Assembly (NCBI GenBank): GCA_964517795.1
Contig: CAZFDE010000048.1
Coordinates: 1 to 20,107, forward strand
Length of the DNA stretch: 20,107 nucleotides
DNA from: CAZFDE01 sp964517795
Lineage (GTDB): Bacteria; Planctomycetota; Phycisphaerae; Sedimentisphaerales; Anaerobacaceae
Direction: 5' to 3'
This document shows, one piece after another, positions 15,055 to 20,107 of this stretch. The notes beneath the pieces were generated by a model. The model searched no databases and had not been told where the DNA came from. It worked only from the letters and a program-made list of their open reading frames with translations. Within the stretch, counting starts at the first letter, position 1. Each line of letters starts with the position of its first letter. Position numbers and translations under genes: made by a program.

Positions 15055-15364
15055 GTAAAAATCACTTCCATTATCGCAAAGCCGCTGTTTGCTATTCAGT
15101 GCCAGCCACGGAAGCCGATATTACCGGCCCGACTTGGCCGCCGCCCGAGGCTTGAGTCAACCACGCCGTGTCCTGTTGACCCCGATTATCCAGCTTCATC
15201 GCTGTTGCCAACCCCTTGGGGCGGGGCAAAACCCAATACTATATAGATTTAAATCCCAAATGCAACTGTTTTTAAATAAAAATATCCCACCCGGCCAAAT
15301 TCTCATTTCGACACATCAGTGAGCCGTAACTTGCTTAATTAGAAAAGGTTACAAAACAACTTTC
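15055..15364. other. Gene-free spacer between the PfkB kinase and tRNA-Gln
   Basis: 310 nt without a supportable gene. It holds the possible tRNA promoter at its left end; the right end (about 15240-15364) is AT-rich and follows the kinase stop. I saw no stable hairpin with a T-run here. Confidence 0.6.
15070..15078 (-). promoter_or_regulatory. Possible extended -10 promoter of tRNA-Gln
   Basis: On the minus strand TGC directly precedes GATAAT (5 of 6 matches to TATAAT), giving the TGn-TATAAT extended -10 form. It ends 15 nt before the tRNA 5' end. No convincing -35 was seen. It could also drive prs and the genes behind it. Confidence 0.35.
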
Positions 15365-16324
15365 TTAATGAACCCTGAATGTGATATTGACCGGCAGTTT
15401 TTTGGTCAATTGATCGAACGATTTTTCTGTGAAAAGGCCATAGGCCCTGGCAGTCGCGCAGATAATCCCCTGTTTGAGCGAATCGGGCAGTGATTGGCCG
15501 AACTGAATACCCGCCAGAAAGCCGGCCAGCAGAAAATCGCCGCATCCAACCGTCGATGAGACCGTTTGCTTTTGACCACTGTAAACGCCCGACCAAATGC
15601 CCTCTTGGGTGATCAGCATCGCGCCTTGGGCCCCGCGGCTGAGCAAAATCATCTGAACCGATCCCAGCAGCTTCTGCGAGGCCCCGCCCAAATCTTTGAT
15701 CCGATTCGGAACGGATCCACCCGTGACGTCACAGAGTTCCTCGACATTGGGCTTGATCAGCCATAGACCGCCGCCGCGAACCAGCTTTTTCAAGGCCGGT
15801 CCGGACGTATCAACCGCCACACGGGTTTTTTTACGGATGCTCATATCGATCGTTTTTTTGACCTGAGTAAATCGCGTCCCGCCGGGCAATGAACCGGCAA
15901 AGACCAGAATCGCATTTTGCCCGGCCATCGGCATCAGCGTTTTGTGCAGATCGGCCAAGGATTTTGGGGTCGCCAGTTCACTGGGTGCCCGCAGATGCAT
16001 TTCGCGGTTTCTGGCCGAGTCGATTACCGTGATATTGCGGCGGGTAGCCCCGGCTGCCGGGACCATTTTGACCCGAATAGATTTGCGATAGGCCCCCAGC
16101 CCTTTTTTCATCAGCGAAAGGTCATCCGTTCCCCACAGTCCGGCTGCAACGCTGGGGACTTTCATCCACGCCAGGGCCTTGTTGATATTGAGCGCCTTGC
16201 CCGCCGGGACAAGGGTCTGTGAACCGAGCTTGCCGTGCCCGCCCCACTGAATGTCCTGTCCGCGACAGGTTACATCCCACGCAGGTTGAACCCCGACCGT
16301 TATAATTCGTGTTGTGCGATCCAT
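15365..16324 (-). CDS. PfkB-family sugar kinase, 1-phosphofructokinase/tagatose-6-phosphate kinase (FruK/LacC) type
   Basis: 319 aa, ~310 being usual. ITVGVQPAWDVT (8-19) opens the fold, and PAGKALNINKAL (40-51) is the sugar-phosphate-binding motif (GGKGxNVxxAL in FruK/LacC). FAGSLPGGT (142-150) and LIKPNVEEL (189-197) follow; the ATP site is TVGCGDF (258-264), with catalytic base Asp263 in GCGD instead of the usual GAGD. The FruK/LacC branch phosphorylates hexose phosphates to bisphosphates in the cytosol, but no PTS, aldolase or sugar transporter gene is near, so the substrate is open. GAGG lies 6 nt before the ATG and a good promoter lies just upstream, so this is probably a single-gene unit. 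Confidence 0.93.
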   Translation of the reverse strand: MDRTTRIITVGVQPAWDVTCRGQDIQWGGHGKLGSQTLVPAGKALNINKALAWMKVPSVAAGLWGTDDLSLMKKGLGAYRKSIRVKMVPAAGATRRNITVIDSARNREMHLRAPSELATPKSLADLHKTLMPMAGQNAILVFAGSLPGGTRFTQVKKTIDMSIRKKTRVAVDTSGPALKKLVRGGGLWLIKPNVEELCDVTGGSVPNRIKDLGGASQKLLGSVQMILLSRGAQGAMLITQEGIWSGVYSGQKQTVSSTVGCGDFLLAGFLAGIQFGQSLPDSLKQGIICATARAYGLFTEKSFDQLTKKLPVNITFRVH

Positions 16325-16342
16325 GCGTTACCTCAAACAGCT

Positions 16343-16370
16343 ATCATATCAGCTTTATCCCCTATGACAA
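16343..16370 (-). promoter_or_regulatory. Sigma-70-type promoter of the PfkB kinase gene
   Basis: On the minus strand TTGTCA (16365-16370) and TATGAT (16343-16348), each 5 of 6 to consensus, are separated by 16 nt. The -10 lies 18 nt before the ATG, so the leader would be only about 12 nt and just contain the GAGG ribosome site. Confidence 0.65.
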
Positions 16371-16431
16371 TACAATAACCGCGGCCCGAACCGCAGTTTT
16401 TGCCCGTTGCCCCTTAACTTTTCACCTTTCG

Positions 16432-16480
16432 TGTCATTCCCGCGCAGGATTGTCACCCCTGCGCAGGCAGGGGCCCGAAC
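16432..16480. repeat. REP-like GTCATTCCCGCGCAGG element
   Basis: Starts TGTCATTCCCGCGCAGG and contains the perfect stem CCCCTGC/GCAGGGG (16456-16462, 16467-16473) with a 4-nt loop. This type of element is scattered in many environmental genomes. Confidence 0.7.
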
Positions 16481-16551
16481 CCAGATCAAACCAGCCATGA
16501 GTTTTTATTGTTTGACATGGATTATAGCATGTCATTGCGCCTGACTCGCCC

Positions 16552-16622
16552 GTCATTTCGACCGAAATGAGCGCAGCGAATGAAGTGGAGAAATCTATTA
16601 AAATTTCTCCTGCGCAGCAGGT
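16552..16622. repeat. GTCATTTCGACCGAA-type intergenic element
   Basis: GTCATTTCGACCGAAATGAG at 16552 leads to AGTGGAGAAATCT; GAGAAAT (16588-16594) and ATTTCTC (16603-16609) form a perfect 7-bp inverted repeat. A partial GTCATTGCGCC copy lies just before it (16531). Confidence 0.65.
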
Positions 16623-16669
16623 TTCACAGTTTTGCATTTTAACCTTTTACTTTTCAGTTTAATTCGTAG

Positions 16670-16689
16670 GGTGTCGATGAAATCGCACC
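16670..16689. repeat. First copy of the GGTGNCGATGA(A)ATCGCACC element
   Basis: A 20-nt imperfect palindrome: GGTG-N-CGAT, loop GAA, ATCGCACC, with one bulged base. A nearly identical copy is at 17032-17050, in the same orientation. Confidence 0.6.
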
Positions 16690-16692
16690 ACA

Positions 16693-16732
16693 TGTCATTG
16701 CGAAGGAGCAAAGCGACTGCGGCAATCTCAAA
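16693..16732. repeat. GTCATTGCGAAGGAGC-type intergenic element
   Basis: TGTCATTGCGAAGGAGCAAA followed by GCGACTGCGGCAATCTC; ATTGC and GCAAT form the outer stem. This is the well-known GTCATTGCGAG...GCAATC type of dispersed repeat. Confidence 0.7.
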
Positions 16733-16762
16733 TCCTATGTTGAAGCGCAGCGGAAATCCCGT

Positions 16763-16785
16763 ACCAAAAATTCTTTATTTTTGGT
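16763..16785. repeat. Perfect 9-bp AT-rich inverted repeat
   Basis: ACCAAAAAT (16763-16771) and ATTTTTGGT (16777-16785) pair around TCTTT. Confidence 0.55.
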
Positions 16786-16971
16786 GCTTGGGGCCCCTAT
16801 GTCGAAAACGTCTTGATTTTTGATGATCCGATCATCGATTTTCAAGGTTTCTGTAAAAAAACACCCCCAAAATGACTGCGCCATCCCATGGAATGCAAAA
16901 TAAATACCAATCCACGGAATAACACGCGCCTCATCTCGCCACAACGGACGGGCTGAATGAACGCGGATGTT

Positions 16972-17000
16972 TATGTCATTCCGCACTTGATGCGGAATCC
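16972..17000. repeat. REP-like GTCATTCCGCACTTGATGCGG element
   Basis: ATTCCGCA (16978-16985) and TGCGGAAT (16991-16998) form a perfect 8-bp stem with loop CTTGA. Confidence 0.7.
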
Positions 17001-17031
17001 AGATCAACGAACTACGAATCATGAAAAGTAA

Positions 17032-17050
17032 GGTGCCGATGAATCGCACC
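17032..17050. repeat. Second copy of the GGTGCCGATGAATCGCACC element
   Basis: Same orientation as the copy at 16670-16689 (one base shorter in the loop). It ends 7 nt from the stop codon of the HEPN-like gene. Confidence 0.6.
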
Positions 17051-17056
17051 AAATCT

Positions 17057-17995
17057 CTATGAATTCAATTCCTTTGAATACTCGTTCCACAAGTTATGAA
17101 TGTCATTGTAATGCTGTTCTTGGATCAATGGTTGATTCATATATTTTAGCCAATCTTTCGGGGGTCTCGGCAACATAGAGATTGAATAATCGCCCAGTAA
17201 ATTAAGAGCAATATAATTTACTACATAAGCTAATATTTTGTTTGCATTATAAATATCTTCATACTCAATAACAATATCCTCGGAGAACTTTTTTTTATCG
17301 GTATGAGCAAATACCTTATTCGCAGGGACTTTTATCAGATTTTTGCACGTTTCGAGCTTCTTACGAATCTCGTCAAATACATCACCACTGATTTCGTCCA
17401 AAGCGTCTCTATTGCTTGCTTCCTTGTTGCACAATTTATCAAATCTATCATGAAATTTTTCACTCTTTTCATATTTCAAAACGAATGTGTCTGCTTCTTC
17501 GCTTAATTCAATCTCGTCACTTTGTTTATAACAAGAAGCATTCTCGGAAATCTTTTTTAAATATAAATTTTTATATTTAGACAGGTTAGAATAATAATCA
17601 AATTTCTTTGCATAATTTTGCCTTGTCAGCATATATCTATTTTTATCCATTACATCTACTAACCGTTGTAAAGATATTACATCGTCGCGTTGGTCAAGTA
17701 ATCGCCTTATAGCCATATAAGCAGAAATAACAAAATTTCTGTCAATAAACCAGTGCAGCATTTGATTTTGCTTCTTTATTTCTCGCCCATTTATACTGTC
17801 GCTCTCTGACAGACTATAACCACACTGCAACAACTTAAAAATGAATGTGTCAAACAATAAATGCTGTACTTGCCCAACAACACAGCGGCTATTGTTCGAA
17901 TCAAACCACTCTGCCCATTTTTTTATAGATTTAGTAAAGTCACACACGAAGTATCTTTTTTCAAAATATTTTTTGGCTTTCGTAAAAAAATACAA
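17057..17995 (-). CDS. AbiU2/HEPN-like hypothetical protein, overlapping the end of a PEP-CTERM gene
   Basis: 312 aa, soluble, Lys/Asp/Asn/Ile-rich and markedly more AT-rich than the operon to its left, suggesting acquisition. I recognise a pattern resembling AbiU2-type HEPN proteins: an N-terminal segment KWAEWFD, then ISAYMAIRRLLDQRDDVISL (90-109), a long charged middle, and NKVFAHTDKK (226-235) near the C-terminus. HEPN domains are helical and often act as RNases in defence or toxin systems through an R-x4-6-H motif. Here His231 is present but the usual Arg is not: the segment reads KVPANKVFAH. So this is a possible HEPN relative with a changed or lost active site, and the assignment is tentative. 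The start is TTG 17995, with GGGGAG (18002-18007) 6 nt upstream inside the preceding gene; a GTG at 17947 is an alternative. The reading frames of the two genes differ. Confidence 0.72.
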   Translation of the reverse strand: MYFFTKAKKYFEKRYFVCDFTKSIKKWAEWFDSNNSRCVVGQVQHLLFDTFIFKLLQCGYSLSESDSINGREIKKQNQMLHWFIDRNFVISAYMAIRRLLDQRDDVISLQRLVDVMDKNRYMLTRQNYAKKFDYYSNLSKYKNLYLKKISENASCYKQSDEIELSEEADTFVLKYEKSEKFHDRFDKLCNKEASNRDALDEISGDVFDEIRKKLETCKNLIKVPANKVFAHTDKKKFSEDIVIEYEDIYNANKILAYVVNYIALNLLGDYSISMLPRPPKDWLKYMNQPLIQEQHYNDIHNLWNEYSKELNS

Positions 17996-18612
17996 AACCC
18001 ACTCCCCAGAAATATAATAGACGCTGGTTCGGGGACGATTACTAACTCGATCGTCGAGTCGCCATAGATTATTAATTCATTATTTATGTCGCTTCCGTCT
18101 GACAAGGTCCCAGTTAGCCAATAACTTTGCTTCAAATAATTTGAGTAGTTTTCAGGATCAATGGTTCCATTCGTTGCATTGAGTATTGTATCAGTTATGG
18201 GAGTTCCATCTAATTCGAAATCCAAGCCATAAATAATGTGGTGCGAAGAAGGGCTTTCGTTTTGATCACGCCAACCGCTTCTTACTTCGCCGTCGATAAC
18301 ACCGCCATACCAACTAAATTCACCTTGGTATGGAGAAGATATACCTGCCACAACATGACCACCATACATTAAAACGTCACTGGTTTGATCTACGACGAGA
18401 AAATTGCCGATATACCCGCCGCAAATCTCAGCGGAACTGTCTTGTTTTATGTAAAGGTTATTGACAATCGTTCCGCCACCCATCGTTAAAGTGCCTGAAA
18501 AATGTTCTACATACTGCAAATAATCACCGTCATTAATCGTATAGGCATTAACGACAGTAGTGATGCCGATAACTGGCAGCAAAATCAAAATAAGGGATAT
18601 TTTCTTTTTCAT
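17923..18612 (-). CDS. PEP-CTERM sorting-domain protein, probable beta-helix surface protein
   Basis: 229 aa. A signal peptide (MKKKISLILILLPVIGITTV, cleavage near residue 23) leads into an extracellular Gly/Thr-rich region with recurring MGGGTIVNNLYI, CGGYIGNFLVV and MYGGHVVAG segments, which suggest a short beta-helix. The tail has VPEPASI (193-199), a hydrophobic stretch and basic FLRKPK, the exosortase-recognised PEP-CTERM signal. Such proteins are exported and processed at the envelope, often with exopolysaccharide genes. Oddity: normal PEP-CTERM proteins end right after the basic cluster, but this one runs on for 15 more residues (NILKKDTSCVTLLNL) into the HEPN-like gene, as if its original stop was lost. 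AGGAG lies 7 nt upstream, and the ATG overlaps the stop of the preceding gene (ATGA). Confidence 0.87.
   Translation of the reverse strand: MKKKISLILILLPVIGITTVVNAYTINDGDYLQYVEHFSGTLTMGGGTIVNNLYIKQDSSAEICGGYIGNFLVVDQTSDVLMYGGHVVAGISSPYQGEFSWYGGVIDGEVRSGWRDQNESPSSHHIIYGLDFELDGTPITDTILNATNGTIDPENYSNYLKQSYWLTGTLSDGSDINNELIIYGDSTIELVIVPEPASIIFLGSGFCIFLRKPKNILKKDTSCVTLLNL
18002..18007 (-). promoter_or_regulatory. Shine-Dalgarno for the TTG start of the HEPN-like gene
   Basis: GGGGAG on the minus strand, 6 nt before TTG 17995, within the coding end of the PEP-CTERM gene. It supports translation of the downstream gene by coupling. Confidence 0.55.
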
Positions 18613-19385
18613 TTTTTTCTCCTCAGAATCAATGCGCCGAAGGTAAAGAGTATTAGAGTTGCTGGTTCGGGGACAATTGCCATAACCTCTGAATCATTTA
18701 ATACACGGTCATAGAATCGTACATCATCTATATAACCAGTATAAAAGTGATCCGCTACTCCACTATTTAAATCACAGCCAATGGTCAATGGAACCGTTGA
18801 ATCCTTTATCGTATATAGACTTTCATCGATTCGTTTAATAACATTAACATCCATAATGCCATCAACATAAAGCTTAACAGACGAACTCGGTCCGTCAAAT
18901 GTCATAGCGATATGATGCCAAGCACCATCAAAAGCCACCTTTTCCGTGTAGTATTGTTTTTTTATTCCATCAAGAGTACCATCGTCGCTTAATGCGGTGA
19001 TAAGTCGGTCATAAACACCACACACATATGAGCTGGTTCCAATCTGCCATGAACGTTGGTCGTCACCGTGATCATAATGAGTAAATACACGACCGCGATC
19101 TTGATCATAACCTTTAACCCAAGCGCATACCGTCAATGTGTTAGTAGTAAAATCAGTATGATTAGGAATTATTATGTAATCCCCGGACCCATCGAAAAAT
19201 GCAACGCTACCCCGCTTGGCATCATTGACATAGGAAGTATTGCCAAGTGTTACGCCATGATGTACTCCCGTACTGTCATTAGCGTTGCCATTAAATTCGT
19301 AATGTGCTTTCAAATCCGCCCAAGCAGTATTACCCAAAATCCCACAAATTAAAACGATAGCCATAATTTTAATTGTCTTTCTCAT
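18609..19385 (-). CDS. LamG-domain PEP-CTERM protein
   Basis: 258 aa. Signal peptide MRKTIKIMAIVLICGILGNT with a likely AWA-D cleavage near residue 23. Then a LamG/concanavalin-A-like jelly roll: LKAHYEFNGNANDSTG, VAFFDGSGDYIIIP, LTVCAWVKGY, AWHHIAMTFDG (~156-166), KLYVDG and YIDDVRFYDRVL (~218-229). The tail VPEPATLILFTFGALILRRK is a textbook PEP-CTERM with a basic end. It is probably a secreted, exosortase-processed carbohydrate- or matrix-binding surface protein; the ligand is unknown. GGAGG lies 9 nt before the ATG. Its TGA overlaps the next gene's ATG. It is homologous in architecture to the gene at 19455 onward, and the 3' ends of the two align at DNA level. Confidence 0.9.
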   Translation of the reverse strand: MRKTIKIMAIVLICGILGNTAWADLKAHYEFNGNANDSTGVHHGVTLGNTSYVNDAKRGSVAFFDGSGDYIIIPNHTDFTTNTLTVCAWVKGYDQDRGRVFTHYDHGDDQRSWQIGTSSYVCGVYDRLITALSDDGTLDGIKKQYYTEKVAFDGAWHHIAMTFDGPSSSVKLYVDGIMDVNVIKRIDESLYTIKDSTVPLTIGCDLNSGVADHFYTGYIDDVRFYDRVLNDSEVMAIVPEPATLILFTFGALILRRKK

Positions 19386-19458
19386 TTTCTAAATCCTCCA
19401 CAAAATAACTTAATGATTTATCTTCAAACAGAACCACTCTGTTTGAATTGCTTCTCAT
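19369..19458 (-). CDS. Possible 29-aa small ORF between the LamG genes
   Basis: ATG 19456-19458 overlaps the TGA of the upstream LamG gene in the same ATGA way as the PEP-CTERM gene at 18612, and AGGAG lies 6 nt before it. The frame (begins MRSNSNRVVLFEDKSLSYFV, ends EKDN) stops at 19369, inside the start of the next LamG gene. It is hydrophilic, has no signal peptide and no recognisable family. It may be a real coupled peptide or the decayed start of a lost duplicate, using a junction left by gene duplication. Confidence 0.25.
   Translation of the reverse strand: MRSNSNRVVLFEDKSLSYFVEDLENEKDN
19423..19447 (-). terminator. Perfect 10-bp hairpin between the LamG genes
   Basis: TTCAAACAGA (19423-19432) and TCTGTTTGAA (19438-19447) pair perfectly around a 5-nt loop. 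Only a weak T content follows on the minus strand (GATAAATC), so it may be a poor terminator, an attenuator or an mRNA-stabilising stem rather than a full stop. Confidence 0.35.
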
Positions 19459-20066
19459 TGTTTTCTCCTCAAAATCAATGTACCAAAGCTAAAGAGTAAA
19501 ACTGTCGTTGGCTCAGGGATTATCATCACCGTCGATGGGACATGAACCGCACCATCCAATACCCCATTATTGTGATAACCGCTCAAATCATTAACAGATT
19601 GACTGCTCAAGCTCTCATCGAAATTATAATAAGCAATCAATCCATCTTCATTCGGATCCACTAACCGATTGTAGTTATCATCAATTTGGGATTCAGTTCT
19701 GGCATAATCCCAGATACGCACCTCGTCCATCACACCATAAGAAAATTCAGCTTGCCGATAGGCATTGGCTAACGCCGCCCCCAAGATCAAATCTTCGCTG
19801 CTGTCTCGGATCAGACCGGATATCGGCGAACCTCCTGCATCAACGGTAGTGCTTAAAAATAATTCTCCGTTCAAGTAAATAGTCGCCATACTGGCGATGG
19901 AATCAAATGTGGCGGCAATGTGTATCCATTGCCCATTCGATATAGGCGGTGAGGTGTTTCCATACAACCATGTCCAACCGCTGCTACCTGTAAAGGTTGC
20001 CCACGATGGAGTATGGGGGTGTAATGTGAACTCGTAGGAACGATCCGTTGTGCTAGCCCGAATATT
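19455..20066 (-). CDS. LamG-domain PEP-CTERM protein, partial and apparently frameshifted
   Basis: The open frame ends at TGA 19455-19457 and is open upstream to a stop at 20067-20069, about 203 residues. It carries the C-terminal part of a LamG domain: ASTTDRSYEFTLHPHTPSW, NGQWIHIAATFDS, TIYLNGELF, YGVMDEVRIWDYAR, then GLIAYYNFDES and a PEP-CTERM tail IPEPTTVLLFSFGTLILRRK. There is no signal peptide and no proper start; a TTG at 19967 would begin inside the domain. Upstream of 20058 another frame (AYTQKTTFTEIYEIFG) looks like the expected preceding LamG sequence, so one frameshift near 20050-20070 probably splits the gene, whose beginning lies beyond the edge. It may be a pseudogene or a sequencing error. 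The same surface-protein role as its neighbour is likely if intact. Confidence 0.7.
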   Translation of the reverse strand, partial: NIRASTTDRSYEFTLHPHTPSWATFTGSSGWTWLYGNTSPPISNGQWIHIAATFDSIASMATIYLNGELFLSTTVDAGGSPISGLIRDSSEDLILGAALANAYRQAEFSYGVMDEVRIWDYARTESQIDDNYNRLVDPNEDGLIAYYNFDESLSSQSVNDLSGYHNNGVLDGAVHVPSTVMIIPEPTTVLLFSFGTLILRRKQ

Positions 20067-20107
20067 TCATAAATTTCTGTGAAGGTTGTTTTTTGCGTAT
20101 ATGCAGT

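Larger units (their letters stand above)
16325..17056. other. Intergenic repeat island
   Basis: 730 nt without a supportable gene. After the kinase promoter it is a chain of small palindromic elements, listed separately: 16432-16480, 16552-16622, 16670-16689, 16693-16732, 16763-16785, 16972-17000 and 17032-17050. Open frames across it (for example minus 16735-17052) contain IPHQVRND, a typical translation of the GTCATTCCG repeat, and are not genes. Confidence 0.75.

Noticed and set aside
15155..15245. Structured RNA in the spacer upstream of tRNA-Gln
   Set aside because: Only short GC-rich pairings with too small loops were seen (for example CCCC-TT-GGGG); no known RNA pattern.
16380..16400. 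Short GCGG/CCGC stem followed by TTTTT as a plus-strand terminator
   Set aside because: The stem has only 4 bp and no plus-strand gene ends before it.
16735..17052. 105-codon minus-strand frame next to the HEPN-like gene
   Set aside because: It contains IPHQVRND and other translations of palindromic repeats; no ribosome site and no domain.

Overview
The window reads as a chromosomal segment of a Gram-negative (diderm) bacterium of the PVC superphylum, most likely a planctomycete of the Phycisphaerae type. This is an inference from several features: a fused LpxC-FabZ enzyme, a lipid A gene block joined to bamA and an ompH/skp gene, several PEP-CTERM proteins ending in short Arg/Lys tails, and LamG-type surface proteins. 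No ribosomal RNA is present to confirm it, and another PVC or neighbouring lineage is possible.

Layout. Positions 1-517 (minus) hold the 5' part of a membrane-anchored Sel1-repeat protein whose 108-bp repeats are nearly identical. Positions 518-1326 are a gene-free mosaic of small direct and inverted repeats. A HAD phosphatase/phosphomutase gene (1327-1986, plus) is the only plus-strand gene and converges on the main block. From 2006 to 14832 fourteen minus-strand genes are packed with gaps of at most about 55 nt or with overlaps. In transcription order they are prs, rplY, pth, rpsF, ssb, rpsR, rplI, dnaB, bamA, ompH/skp, lpxD, lpxC-fabZ, lpxA and a Gfo/Idh/MocA oxidoreductase. The run joins nucleotide precursor supply, ribosome assembly and recycling, replication, outer-membrane protein insertion and the first steps of lipid A synthesis. 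A tRNA-Gln(UUG) lies just upstream, followed by a single PfkB sugar kinase with a good sigma-70-type promoter.

From about 16325 the character changes. A 730-bp repeat island is followed by an AT-rich gene encoding an AbiU2/HEPN-like protein (17057-17995). That gene overlaps, in another frame, the 3' end of a PEP-CTERM protein gene. Upstream of this are two LamG plus PEP-CTERM genes, the last one cut by the window edge and apparently frameshifted. These surface-protein genes are joined by ATGA-type overlaps and look like products of tandem duplication. PEP-CTERM tails imply an exosortase elsewhere in the genome.

Most interesting points: the oxidoreductase attached to lpxA without a partner aminotransferase (possible lipid A sugar modification); the HEPN-like gene embedded in the end of a PEP-CTERM gene and translated from a TTG codon; the TTG-started lpxC-fabZ overlapping lpxD; and the long acidic tails on both S6 and L25. 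I found no CRISPR array, no transposase and no rRNA.
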